From contig JAPWKC010000004.1 of assembly GCA_028283725.1 (NCBI GenBank), forward strand, positions 558,001 through 622,000: a stretch of 64,000 nucleotides of DNA. The letters run 5' to 3'. The notes below the pieces were generated by a model, which was given only the letters and a program-made list of their open reading frames with translations, was not told the origin of the DNA and made no database searches. Shown one piece after another: positions 35,574 through 43,965 of this stretch (position 1 is the first letter of the stretch; each line of letters starts with the position of its first letter). The translations under genes were made by a program, and so were the position numbers. The stretch comes from Neorhizobium sp. (GTDB taxonomy: Bacteria; Pseudomonadota; Alphaproteobacteria; Rhizobiales; Rhizobiaceae).

Positions 35574-37933
35574 GCGAAGAGCAGGACGACGACAGATCCC
35601 ACCGCCAGCGGAAGCGGGCAGAACGCGGCATGAATACGGGTGCTGCGAAAAAACCGGCGATCATACAGGGTGCCGTGCCGCCCCGCGAAGTCCTGCTCGA
35701 ATTCATTTCCGATAATCCGGACAAGGCCTCGAAGCGCGAGATTTCCAAGGCCTTCGGGCTGAAGGGCGATACCCGCGTCGAACTCAAGGACCTGTTGCGG
35801 GTGCTTGAGGAGGAAGGGCTTCTCAACAAGAGCCGCAAGTCGCTGTCGCGTCCGGGCGCGCTGCCGCCCGTCACCGTGCTCGACATCACGACACGCGACA
35901 AGGATGGCGAACTGATCGGCCGGCCGGCGGAATGGCCGGAGGATCTCGGTGCGGCTCCGGCCGTTCTGATCCGCCAGTCATCCGAGCATCGCGGCAAGGG
36001 CAAGGCGCCGGCCGCCGGTCTCAATGACCGGATCCTGGCCAAGATCTTCCCGAACAAGGACCGGTCCGGCCCGGCCTATACGGCACGCGTGATCAAGGTG
36101 ATCGACAAGCGGCGCGGGGCAGCCCTTGGCGTCGTCCACAAGCTTGCCGATGGCGAGATGCGGCTGTTGCCGATCGAACGCCGCGGCGAGGAAATGGTGA
36201 TCGAGCCCGATGGGCTCGGCGAGGCGAAGGACGGCGATCTGGTCGAGAGCGAAACCGTTCGCACCGGCCGTTTCGGCCTGCCGCGCGCCCGCGTTCTCTC
36301 GGTTGTCGGTTCCGTGGCGTCTGAAAAGGCGATCTCGATGATCGCCATCTATGCCCATGGCATCCCGCATATCTTCCCGAGCCAGGTCATGGACGCGGCC
36401 GAGGAGGCCAAACCCGCCACGATGGCGAAGCGCGAGGACTGGCGCTCCCTGCCGCTGGTGACGATCGACCCTGCCGATGCCAAGGACCATGACGACGCGG
36501 TCTATGCGGAAGAGGACCCCTCGCCCGACAATCCGGGCGGCGTGATCGTCACCGTGGCGATCGCCGATGTCTCCTGGTATATTCGCACCGGCGGCGCGCT
36601 GGACCGCGAGGCGCTGAAGCGCGGCAATTCCGTTTATTTCCCCGATCGTGTCGTGCCGATGCTGCCGGAGCGGATCTCCAACGATCTCTGCTCTTTGCGC
36701 GAAGGCGAGGATCGTCCCGCGCTGGCCGTCCGCATGGTCTTTTCCAAAGACGGCCGCAAGGTCCGCCACACGTTCCATCGCATCATGATGAAGAGTGCGG
36801 CCAAGCTCTCCTACAGCCAAGCACAGGCCGCCATCGACGGCAATCCCGACGACAAGGCCGGGCCGCTTCTCGACCCGATCCTGAAGCCGCTGTGGAACGC
36901 CTACGCGATCATGACGCATGGCCGCCAGCGGCGCCAGCCGCTCGAACTCAACATGCCGGAACGCAAGATCGTCCTGAAGAAGGACGGTACGGTCGACCGG
37001 GTCTTCGTGCCGGATCGCCTCGACGCCCACAAGCTGATCGAGGAAATGATGATCCAGGCGAATGTCTGCGCCGCCGAGACGCTTGAGACAAAGAAGCAGG
37101 CGCTGATCTACCGGATCCATGACGGTCCCTCGATGGCCAAGCAGGAGACGCTGCGCGATTTTCTGGCGACGCTTGGCATTCCGATGGCCAAGGGCGGGCA
37201 GATGCGCGCCAACTCGTTCAACGGCATTCTGGCGAAGGCCGAAGGCACCGCGCATGAGGTTATGGTCAACGAGATGGTGTTGCGCTCGCAGAGCCAGGCT
37301 GTCTACAGCCCGGACAATATCGGGCATTTCGGCCTCAACCTGATGAAATACGCGCATTTCACCTCGCCTATCCGCCGCTATGCCGACCTGATCGTGCATC
37401 GCGCGCTTGTCGGGTCGCTCGGCCTTGGCGAAGGCGGCATCACGATGGAAGAGGAAGCGCAGCTCGAGGATATCGCGGCCGAAATCTCGACCTTCGAGCG
37501 CCGCGCCATGGCGGCCGAGCGCGACACGATCAACCGGTTGATCGCCCATCACCTGTCGACCCGGATCGGCGAGGAGTTCCAGGGCCGTGTGTCTGGCGTC
37601 ACCAAGGCAGGTCTGTTCATCTCGCTGCCGACTTTCGGCGCCGACGGGTTCGTGCCGATATCGACCATCGGCAACGACTATTACATCTATGACGAAGCGC
37701 ATCAGGCGCTGTCGGGCGAACGCAGCGGCCTCGGCTACCAGCTCGGCGATACCGTGGATGTACGGCTGAAGGAGGCCGTGCCGCTTGCGGGCTCGCTGCT
37801 GTTCGAGATGCTGAGCGAAGGCAAGAGCCTTCCGACGGCAACGCGGTCGTTCCACAAGTCGGGCCGGCGCGACCGATCCGGCGGACGGCCCAAGCAGCCG
37901 GGCACGCGCCCGCCGCGCGGCCGCAAACGCTAG
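35570..37933 (+). CDS. rnr: Ribonuclease R
   Basis: A 3'-5' exoribonuclease that degrades structured RNA and takes part in rRNA quality control and tmRNA-linked decay; 787 residues. It begins GTG at 35570, overlapping the topA stop by 4 bases. An N-terminal helix-turn-helix-like domain (REVLLEFISDNPDKASKREI) is followed by cold-shock domains, the RNB core (VTIDPADAKDHDDAVYAEE with the catalytic Asp cluster; HFTSPIRRYADLIVHRAL), an S1 domain (EEFQGRVSGVTKAGLFISL) and a basic tail (RDRSGGRPKQPGTRPPRGRKR). Co-transcribed with topA. Confidence 0.97.
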   Translation: MSEEQDDDRSHRQRKRAERGMNTGAAKKPAIIQGAVPPREVLLEFISDNPDKASKREISKAFGLKGDTRVELKDLLRVLEEEGLLNKSRKSLSRPGALPPVTVLDITTRDKDGELIGRPAEWPEDLGAAPAVLIRQSSEHRGKGKAPAAGLNDRILAKIFPNKDRSGPAYTARVIKVIDKRRGAALGVVHKLADGEMRLLPIERRGEEMVIEPDGLGEAKDGDLVESETVRTGRFGLPRARVLSVVGSVASEKAISMIAIYAHGIPHIFPSQVMDAAEEAKPATMAKREDWRSLPLVTIDPADAKDHDDAVYAEEDPSPDNPGGVIVTVAIADVSWYIRTGGALDREALKRGNSVYFPDRVVPMLPERISNDLCSLREGEDRPALAVRMVFSKDGRKVRHTFHRIMMKSAAKLSYSQAQAAIDGNPDDKAGPLLDPILKPLWNAYAIMTHGRQRRQPLELNMPERKIVLKKDGTVDRVFVPDRLDAHKLIEEMMIQANVCAAETLETKKQALIYRIHDGPSMAKQETLRDFLATLGIPMAKGGQMRANSFNGILAKAEGTAHEVMVNEMVLRSQSQAVYSPDNIGHFGLNLMKYAHFTSPIRRYADLIVHRALVGSLGLGEGGITMEEEAQLEDIAAEISTFERRAMAAERDTINRLIAHHLSTRIGEEFQGRVSGVTKAGLFISLPTFGADGFVPISTIGNDYYIYDEAHQALSGERSGLGYQLGDTVDVRLKEAVPLAGSLLFEMLSEGKSLPTATRSFHKSGRRDRSGGRPKQPGTRPPRGRKR

Positions 37934-37993
37934 GACAAAATTCCGGGGCTCGTTCAGAGCCCCGGCACAGGCTTTGAACGGGAGGTCAGGCCG

Positions 37994-38449
37994 GTGACGA
38001 AAATGGATGAAACAGAGATCGCCCGCTTCGGCGGGACGATTGAGGATGAGCGGCCGCTCGGCCGGTCCGTTCGCCGCGGGATGCGCAGCCGTTGCCCGGC
38101 CTGCGGCCGTGGGCGGCTGTTTGGCGCCTTTCTCAAACCGGTCGATCGCTGCGCCAGTTGCGGCGAGGACCTGTCCCATCAGCGTGCCGACGATCTTCCC
38201 GCCTATATCGTTATCGTCATCGTCGGTCACGTCATGCTCGGCGGCTATCTCCTGACCGACATGGCGTTCAGGGTCTCTCCCTTCGTCCATATCGCCATCT
38301 GGGTGCCGGTGGCCGTGATCGCGGCCATCGCGGTCATACAGCCGGTCAAGGGCGGGGTGATAGGCCTACAATGGGCGCTTCGGATGCACGGCTTTGGCGA
38401 TGGCAGCGGAGATGGCCCCGAGAGCGGCAGAGGCGGGCCGATCCCCTGA
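37994..38449 (+). CDS. DUF983 membrane protein
   Basis: A 151-residue protein of the DUF983 family. A zinc-ribbon-like N-terminal part (RCPACGRGRLF...CASCGEDL) is followed by two membrane segments (PAYIVIVIVGHVMLGGYLL and FVHIAIWVPVAVIAAIAVIQPV) and a cytoplasmic glycine-rich tail. Start GTG 37994, with GGAGGTCAGG upstream. In rhizobia the gene stands downstream of topA-rnr; in other alphas DUF983 genes sit near cytochrome or complex genes. Function unknown. Confidence 0.83.
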   Translation: MTKMDETEIARFGGTIEDERPLGRSVRRGMRSRCPACGRGRLFGAFLKPVDRCASCGEDLSHQRADDLPAYIVIVIVGHVMLGGYLLTDMAFRVSPFVHIAIWVPVAVIAAIAVIQPVKGGVIGLQWALRMHGFGDGSGDGPESGRGGPIP

Positions 38450-38511
38450 TGCCGGCGCGTCGCTTTGTCACCCTTTTCTCATCCTATCGTCACATATCCA
38501 CAGGCTTTGAC

Positions 38512-38718
38512 ATGTCATGGCGCAAGGACGCGGTGGAACTTCATTGCCTTCAATGGCTTGACACGAAGGCGCGTTACAGTCTGAAACTCCCGGCAAACAC
38601 GCGTTACATTCCGGAGGACATGAGAAACCTGATGGCGATCGAAATTGCCTCTTCCGTCGGCGGCCATGCCTCCAATCCAATCCTGTATACGGGACGTATC
38701 GTCTCCAGCCGACTGTAA
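38512..38718 (+). CDS. Possible small ORF, doubtful
   Basis: In the 279-base gap between DUF983 and the MFS gene a 68-codon frame reads MSWRKDAVELHCLQWLDTKA, then RYSLKLPANTRYIPEDMRNL, MAIEIASSVGGHASNPILYT. It has no good ribosome-binding site at 38512; an internal ATG at 38620 has GGAGG only two bases away, and ATG 38632 is farther. The C-terminal 30 codons look coding. The start and reality of the gene are uncertain. Confidence 0.25.
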   Translation: MSWRKDAVELHCLQWLDTKARYSLKLPANTRYIPEDMRNLMAIEIASSVGGHASNPILYTGRIVSSRL

Positions 38719-38728
38719 GGAAATTTGA

Positions 38729-39913
38729 ATGCCGCAGCCGACGACCGACGCCAACGGCCATGTCGAGACGATCCATTGGCCCTCGCTGATCGCCGCCATA
38801 TCCGCCATCAGCGCCGTTGGCCTTGCCATCGGCATGGGCCTGCCGCTCCTGAGCATCATCCTCGAACGGCGCGGGATTTCCTCGACCCTGATCGGCCTCA
38901 ATGCTGCCATGGCCGGCGTCGCATCCATGGTGGCCGCGCCGATCACCACCAAAATCGCCCATCGCTGCGGCGTTGCACGAGCGATGATGCTGGCGGTGGT
39001 GGTGGCCGCCATCAGCGCGCTCGGCTTTTACTATGCCGATGAATTCTGGATGTGGTTTCCGCTGCGCTTCACCTTCCATGGCGCGACGACGACGCTCTTC
39101 ATCCTTTCGGAATTCTGGATCAATGCGGCTGCTCCGCCACGGCGCCGCGGCCTCGTGCTCGGCATCTATGCGACGGTGCTGGCCATCGGCTTTGCCGTCG
39201 GGCCGCTGATGTTTTCCTTGCTCGGCAGCGACGGCATATTGCCCTTTCTCGTCGGGGCGCTGGTCATCATGGCGGCGATCATCCCGATCTTTCTTGCCCG
39301 CAACGAGAGCCCCAGGCTCGACACCAAGCCGGACCGGCATTTCCTCCACTATATATTCCTCGTACCGACGGCGACGGCAGCGGTGTTTGCTTTCGGCGCC
39401 GTATCGGCCGGCGGACTGTCGCTCTTTCCCATCTATGCGCTGCGCTCGGCGCTGAGCGAATCACAGACGGCCGTGCTTCTGACGATCATGGGCATCGGCA
39501 ATATGGCGTTTCAGATCCCGCTCGGGATGATTTCCGACAAGATGCAGGACCGCCGCCCGCTTTTGGCCGGCATGGCGGTTCTGGGGGTCATCGGTTCGCT
39601 TGCCCTGCCCTTCCTGATCGGTCAGTGGCAGCTGATGGCCGTCGTCCTGTTCTTCTGGGGCGGCTGCGTCTCCGGCCTCTATACGGTCGGCCTTGCGCAT
39701 CTGGGATCGCGGCTCAGCGGTGCCGATCTTGCCGCCGCCAACGCGGCCTTCGTCTTCTGCTATGCGATCGGTACGGTTGCCGGGCCGCAGGGCATCGGAG
39801 CGGCTATGGATCTGGTCGGAACCAGCGGTTTTGCCTGGGCGCTTGCCGGTTTCTTCGGCTTTTACGTGCTTGTCACAGTGTGCCGGCCGCTTTTCCCACG
39901 AAAACGGAGTTGA
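38729..39913 (+). CDS. MFS transporter
   Basis: A 394-residue Major Facilitator Superfamily permease with 12 predicted membrane segments. Typical features: AISAVGLAIGMGLPLLSIIL, AMAGVASMVAAPITTKIAHRCG (the loop 2-3 region) and the central cytoplasmic loop NESPRLDTKPDRHF. The second half has GNMAFQIPLGMISDKMQDRRPLL (loop 8-9) and YAIGTVAGPQGIGAAMDL. The nearest relatives of this shape are YcaD-like MFS proteins; the substrate cannot be told. Confidence 0.85.
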   Translation: MPQPTTDANGHVETIHWPSLIAAISAISAVGLAIGMGLPLLSIILERRGISSTLIGLNAAMAGVASMVAAPITTKIAHRCGVARAMMLAVVVAAISALGFYYADEFWMWFPLRFTFHGATTTLFILSEFWINAAAPPRRRGLVLGIYATVLAIGFAVGPLMFSLLGSDGILPFLVGALVIMAAIIPIFLARNESPRLDTKPDRHFLHYIFLVPTATAAVFAFGAVSAGGLSLFPIYALRSALSESQTAVLLTIMGIGNMAFQIPLGMISDKMQDRRPLLAGMAVLGVIGSLALPFLIGQWQLMAVVLFFWGGCVSGLYTVGLAHLGSRLSGADLAAANAAFVFCYAIGTVAGPQGIGAAMDLVGTSGFAWALAGFFGFYVLVTVCRPLFPRKRS

Positions 39914-40003
39914 CTTTTCGGCCGCGATTTGTAAGTTCGCGCCAGATTTTGCCGTGGGCCTCCTGCGTCCGCGGCTTCATTTTTTCTTAGAGGCAGAACG
40001 ACC

Positions 40004-40171
40004 ATGGCGAAAGCTACGACCATCAAGATCAAGCTGTTGTCGACGGCTGACACCGGCTTCTTCTACGTCACGACGAAGAACAGCCGTACGATGACCGACA
40101 AGATGACCAAGACGAAGTACGACCCGGTTGCCCGGAAGCACGTCGAATTCAAGGAAACCAAGATCAAGTAA
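40004..40171 (+). CDS. rpmG: 50S ribosomal protein L33
   Basis: 55 residues ([20 protein letters not shown], then [35 protein letters not shown]), the standard L33 length. This form lacks the CxxC zinc pairs of the other L33 type. Start ATG 40004 with AGAGGCAGAACGACC upstream. A 10-bp hairpin overlaps the stop codon (CAAGATCAAG/CTTGATCTTG, 40159-40183). Confidence 0.97.
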   Translation: MAKATTIKIKLLSTADTGFFYVTTKNSRTMTDKMTKTKYDPVARKHVEFKETKIK

Positions 40172-40197
40172 TTCTTGATCTTGCGGTCTCAGAGATG

Positions 40198-40232
40198 GGC
40201 GCAGGCCATAACGGCCATGCGCCTTTTCTTTT
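40198..40232 (+). terminator. Intrinsic terminator of rpmG
   Basis: The stem GGCGCA+GGCC / GGCC-A-TGCGCC (40198-40207 and 40213-40223), with one bulge, is followed by TTTTCTTTT. It stands 26 bases after the L33 stop. Confidence 0.8.
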
Positions 40233-40504
40233 GCCTGCGATTCGCAGCTCATCCCTCACCATGGGATCCGGCCGACAGAACGCAAGCCTCGCGCAAGCAT
40301 GGCGCCCCATCATCTCATTCATTCCCATACCAGCATGCCCTGCCCTGCGAGAGGTAAACTCTGCGAGCAGGATCGCTTCATACGCATTCCATGGCAGATT
40401 ATCCGGCATGTCGGGTTATCGTTTGAAAGCTAAGGGCGTGAAAGCCTGATTGAGCGTGTCGACCATGGTCCCTATCGACTGCACGGACTGACAGAAATCA
40501 GCAC

Positions 40505-40685
40505 CTGAAATGCGAAAGCGCCGCTGCCCATATGGGGGCAACGGCGCTTCGAATTGGGGGTCGACCAGCTTGCAATGACGGCACGAGGAACCGTTTTTGG
40601 CTTGCCTGCCAGTCGACCGACCCCACGACCCAGGAGATGCGGCGGACCTGAGCATCATGGGGTATCTTTTCCCTCTGCGGGAAAC
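40505..40685 (-). ncRNA. Candidate small RNA on the minus strand
   Basis: On the minus strand, a possible promoter TTGAGC with 16-17 bases to GATATC (around 40718-40692) is followed by a foldable stretch. A long stem GGGGTCG/CGACCCC (about 40625 and 40556) closes a 70-base arm. A second hairpin AAGCGCCG/CGGCGCTT with inner TGCCC/GGGCA (40549-40516) is followed by CTTTCGCATTTC, a weak terminator. Length would be about 170-180 nt. No Rfam family is recognised; this rests on structure alone. Confidence 0.35.
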
Positions 40686-40906
40686 TGATATCCTGTGACC
40701 TAAAAATTGCTCAAAACGAAAAGAAAATCAACATAATCTTAACAAGACGCCAGATCTCTGGCGATTGTTGGTTAAAATTGGCTCACGAAACCTCCAACCG
40801 GGAGCCGCCTTAACCATGTCGTCGCGCTATACTGCGCGAAACTCATTGCCGATATGTACTTATTTTTCAAACGACTGACGCCGCGTCAAGGCAAATCCGA
40901 TCAATT

Positions 40907-40946
40907 CCGCGTCAATTGCCGGTGAATGCGGCAGATTTTGACGCGG
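40907..40946 (-). terminator. Inverted repeat after pleD, possible terminator
   Basis: Outer stem CCGCGTCAA/TTGACGCGG (40907-40915 and 40938-40946) and inner TGCCG/CGGCA (40917-40921 and 40929-40933) with a 7-base loop, starting 11 bases past the pleD stop. A further copy of CCGCGTCAA is at 40881-40889. No U-tract on the minus strand. Confidence 0.45.
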
Positions 40947-40957
40947 TGCTGATGGAA

Positions 40958-42334
40958 TCACGCCGCGGCAGCGACAACCCGATTGCGCCCGCCGTTCTTG
41001 GCCTCGTAGAGGGCGCGATCGGCCTGTTTCAACAGCTGCTCGGGCGTTTCGGCACCGTGTCCGGTAGAGGAAATGCCCAGCGACGCGGTGATGTTGAGCG
41101 CGATGCCGCTGTCCTTCAATATAAAGGGCGTGCGCTCGATCATGCCGCGCAGCCGCTCGGCAATGATTGCCGCCGTCGTCGCATCCGTATCGGGCATGAC
41201 GAGGACAAATTCCTCACCGCCGAAACGGCATGCGAGATCGGCACCGCGGACAGTGGAGCGGACACGACTGGCAAATTCGCGCAGCACCGCATCGCCCGCA
41301 TCATGGCCATAGGTGTCGTTGACCAGCTTGAAGCGGTCGATATCGGTCATGCAGACGGAGAGCGGCCGGCCACGCAATGCGGCGCGGTTGAACAGCGCCT
41401 TCAGGTGATTGTCGAGATAGCGGCGGTTATGCAGCCCCGTCAGCGCGTCTGTCACCGCCAGTTCGATCGTCTGCCTGACACTGGTGCGCAGGCGGTCGTT
41501 ATAGCGCTTGCGCTTGATCTGGGTCAGCGTGCGGGCAATCAGCTCGTTCGGATCGAGCGGGCGGACGATATAGTCGTTGATGCCGAGATCCAGCGCGCGG
41601 ACGATGACGTCCTCATCACCCAGTTCTGTCACCAGCAGGATGGGCAGGAAACGGGTGCGTTCCAGCGAACGAAGCTGCGAGCAGAGACGCAGCGGGTCGT
41701 AATCGTCCAGATTGGCATTGACGATGACAAGATCGACCGGCGTTTCGGCCGCCTCGAACAGCGCCGCCTGGGCATCCGACATGGCGGTGACTTCGGCAAT
41801 CGGCTTCAGCGCCTTGATGATGCGCTCCTGCGAGGAGGCGCGGCTATCGACGAGGAGCACGGCTGCGAGTTCTTCCCGGCCGTCGGCACCCTTCAGCAGA
41901 TCGTCGGTCGGCAGATTGAGATCGGTCGCGGTATCGGCACGGATACGCAGCTCGTCGCTCAGCGTCTTCAGCCGCACCAGGCTTTTCACCCGCGAGATGA
42001 GCTGGAGATCGTTGACCGGCTTGGTCAGAAAGTCGTCGGCGCCGGCCTTGAGGCCGCGCACGCGGTCGGATGGCTGGTCGAGAGCAGTGACCATCACGAC
42101 GGGGATATGGGCGGTGCGCGGATTGGCCTTCAGCCGCTCGCAGACCTCGAAACCATCGATACCGGGCATCATGATATCAAGCAGGATGACATCGACATGG
42201 GTCTGGTCGCAGATGGCGAGCGCCTTATACCCATCAGACGCGGTGAGCACGTCGAAATATTCGGCCAGAAGCCGTGCTTCCAGCAATTTTACGTTGGCGG
42301 GAATGTCGTCGACCACAAGTATCCGTGCCGTCAT
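40958..42334 (-). CDS. pleD: Diguanylate cyclase response regulator PleD
   Basis: A 458-residue REC-REC-GGDEF protein that makes c-di-GMP when phosphorylated; in Caulobacter it drives the swarmer-to-stalked change. REC1 has the phospho-acceptor Asp53 (VILLDIMMPG) and the conserved Lys in DDFLTKPV. REC2 (about residues 155-280) is the adaptor domain. The GGDEF domain has the active motif GGEEF (LACRFGGEEFVLVMPD) and the inhibitory I-site RGAD five residues before it, so product inhibition is expected. It lies 12 bases after divK and is co-transcribed with it, the standard alphaproteobacterial order. Confidence 0.96.
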   Translation of the reverse strand: MTARILVVDDIPANVKLLEARLLAEYFDVLTASDGYKALAICDQTHVDVILLDIMMPGIDGFEVCERLKANPRTAHIPVVMVTALDQPSDRVRGLKAGADDFLTKPVNDLQLISRVKSLVRLKTLSDELRIRADTATDLNLPTDDLLKGADGREELAAVLLVDSRASSQERIIKALKPIAEVTAMSDAQAALFEAAETPVDLVIVNANLDDYDPLRLCSQLRSLERTRFLPILLVTELGDEDVIVRALDLGINDYIVRPLDPNELIARTLTQIKRKRYNDRLRTSVRQTIELAVTDALTGLHNRRYLDNHLKALFNRAALRGRPLSVCMTDIDRFKLVNDTYGHDAGDAVLREFASRVRSTVRGADLACRFGGEEFVLVMPDTDATTAAIIAERLRGMIERTPFILKDSGIALNITASLGISSTGHGAETPEQLLKQADRALYEAKNGGRNRVVAAAA

Positions 42335-42346
42335 GGTCGCCTCTCC

Positions 42347-42718
42347 TTACGCGTCGCCTAGGTAGGTCTTGATCGTCTCGATGAATTTCGGCACCGAGAT
42401 CGGCTTGGAGACATAGGCCTCGCAACCACCCTGGCGTATCCGCTCCTCATCGCCCTTCATGGCAAAGGCGGTTACGGCGATGACCGGGATGACGTGCAGC
42501 TCGTCGTCTTCCTTCAGCCATTTGGTGACTTCCAGCCCGGACACTTCCGGCAACTGAATGTCCATCAGGATCAGGTCCGGACGGTGCTTGCGGGCGAGAT
42601 CCAACGCTTCCATGCCGTTGCGGGTCTGGATCGTTTCATATCCCGATGCTTCGATCAGGTCGCGGAAGAGCTTCATGTTCAGCTCGTTGTCCTCGACGAT
42701 CATCACCCGTTTGGGCAT
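42347..42718 (-). CDS. divK: Cell-cycle response regulator DivK
   Basis: A single-domain receiver of 123 residues that controls the PleC/DivJ-DivL-CckA-CtrA cell-cycle pathway. The acceptor is Asp53 ([13 protein letters not shown]) with the acidic pair EDN at residues 9-11, a conserved Thr in [13 protein letters not shown] and the Lys in [10 protein letters not shown]. No output domain. First gene of the divK-pleD pair, transcribed away from the DUF3572 gene. Confidence 0.96.
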   Translation of the reverse strand: MPKRVMIVEDNELNMKLFRDLIEASGYETIQTRNGMEALDLARKHRPDLILMDIQLPEVSGLEVTKWLKEDDELHVIPVIAVTAFAMKGDEERIRQGGCEAYVSKPISVPKFIETIKTYLGDA

Positions 42719-42850
42719 TGCAATTCCAATCCCTAAATCCCGCCTTGTCAGCGGACCTTCAGTCTATAAGCTCGCGCGATAATCGATTCCACGACGGCCC
42801 TTGGTGGACGGTAAAGCCATTTGGTTGAAAAAAAGGTAACTTCGGACACT

Positions 42851-43156
42851 ATGCGCGAACAAAGCAAGACGGAAGCAAACAACAGCCATGCCGAGGAGAC
42901 CGCCGCCGCGATCCTGACATGGCTCGCCGGCGAGCCCGTCATGCTCGGACGCTTTCTGGCGCTTTCCGGGGTACAGCCGACACAACTGCGCTCCGCGATC
43001 GACGATCCCGGCTTTCTGTCCGGCATGATCGACTTCCTGATGCAGCACGAGCCAACGCTCATCGCCTTCTGCGAGGCGACCGAGACAAAGCCGGAGGCGG
43101 TGATGGCCGCGGCACATCACTATTCCAAACCCGGCCTCGATTCGGGCGAGTATTGA
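42851..43156 (+). CDS. DUF3572 protein
   Basis: A 101-residue protein (from ATG 42851, MREQSKTEANNSHAEETAAA) of the alphaproteobacterial DUF3572 family; the core reads ILTWLAGEPVMLGRFLALSG, then GFLSGMIDFLMQHEPTLIAF and CEATETKPEAVMAAAHHY. It is soluble and helical, function unknown. A TTG 30 bases upstream could also start. It stands divergent from divK and 13 bases before the HAD hydrolase gene, likely its operon partner. Confidence 0.82.
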   Translation: MREQSKTEANNSHAEETAAAILTWLAGEPVMLGRFLALSGVQPTQLRSAIDDPGFLSGMIDFLMQHEPTLIAFCEATETKPEAVMAAAHHYSKPGLDSGEY

Positions 43157-43169
43157 GGCCTTATAGAGA

Positions 43170-43833
43170 ATGAGCGACATCATCGACCTGTCCCATATCC
43201 GCCTTTCCGAACGACCGCTGATCGTCTGCGACGTCGATGACGTGGTTCTGGATTTCGCCGCTCCCTTCCAGAGCTTCCTGCATAGCGAGGGCCATGAGTT
43301 CCTGCCGCGGTCCTTCCGTCTCACCGGCAATATCATCTCGATGCGCGACAAGGTGGCGATCGAGCCGCTTGCCGTACGTAAGCTGATCGAGGCGTTTTTC
43401 GAGGCGCAGGAACATTGGCAGTCGCCGACGGTCAAGGTCGCGGGAAACGCTGACGGCACTGTCCGGCGATGCGGACGTGGTGTTCCTCACCGCCATGCCG
43501 CCACGCTATGCCGAGCAGCGGCGCCGGCTGCTGGACAGGCTTCATCTACCCTTCCCGCTGATTGCCAGCGAGGAGCCGAAAGGGCCGATCATGCGGCGCC
43601 TGCATGCGGAACGGGGCCTACCCTCGGTTTTCATCGACGACATGGCGCATAACCTGCATTCGGTGCGCGACCACGTGGACGATTGCCTGCTCTTGCACAT
43701 GATGCCCGATTCGCCGCTGCATAAGCTGGCGCCGAAGCCGGAAGGCAATGTGGTGCGGGCCAGCGACTGGCGCCATGCCGATACGCTGATCCGCGCCCAT
43801 ATCCGCCGCAACAGCGCGCCGAGAGCCCGGTAA
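43170..43833 (+). pseudogene. HAD-family hydrolase, interrupted by a one-base insertion as read
   Basis: The first frame reads MSDIIDLSHIRLSERPLIVC, DVDDVVLDFAAPFQSFL (the HAD DxD nucleophile motif). After EHWQSPTVKVA it runs into nonsense, while the next frame carries the rest: VVFLTAMPPRYAEQRRRLL, IASEEPKGPIMRRL and SVFIDDMAHNLHSVRDHV (the late Asp motif). One extra G in GGG at 43442-43444 explains it: removing it gives VAETLTALSGDADVVFLTAM and a 220-residue protein. HAD enzymes are phosphatases; substrate unknown. Either an assembly error or a true lesion. Confidence 0.82.
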
Positions 43834-43933
43834 CAGACGTTTGTCGAGCACGGTCGATAGGCCCGGCGACACAGGCCTGGATGGTGCGACAGGCGGGCTT
43901 GAGAACATCCGCCAACGCGCCTATTGTCGCGTT

Positions 43934-43948
43934 GTTCAACCTTTGTTC
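43934..43948 (+). promoter_or_regulatory. LexA (SOS) box upstream of dinB
   Basis: GTTC-AACCTTT-GTTC is an exact match to the alphaproteobacterial LexA site GTTC-N7-GTTC. It ends 17 bases before the dinB ATG. Since dinB is an SOS gene in many bacteria, LexA control is likely. Confidence 0.8.
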
Positions 43949-43965
43949 CCGAGCCTGCGCCTGCG

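Larger units (their letters stand above)
40233..40957. other. Intergenic region between rpmG and pleD
   Basis: About 725 bases with no convincing protein gene: frames on the minus strand at 40164-40409 and 40416-40658 lack ribosome-binding sites and familiar sequence. It holds the candidate small RNA (40505-40685) and the pleD-side inverted repeat (40907-40946). The rest shows an AT-rich stretch (about 40700-40800) that could hold promoters. Confidence 0.4.

Noticed and set aside
35978..38290. 770-codon frame antisense to rnr
   Set aside because: Shadow of RNase R and DUF983; no domain or start site.
40159..40183. Hairpin over the rpmG stop codon as the terminator
   Set aside because: No U-tract follows; the hairpin at 40198-40232 with TTTTCTTTT fits better.
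40416..40658. 80-codon minus-strand ORF in the rpmG-pleD gap
   Set aside because: No ribosome-binding site, no familiar sequence, and the same bases form strong hairpins that fit an RNA better.
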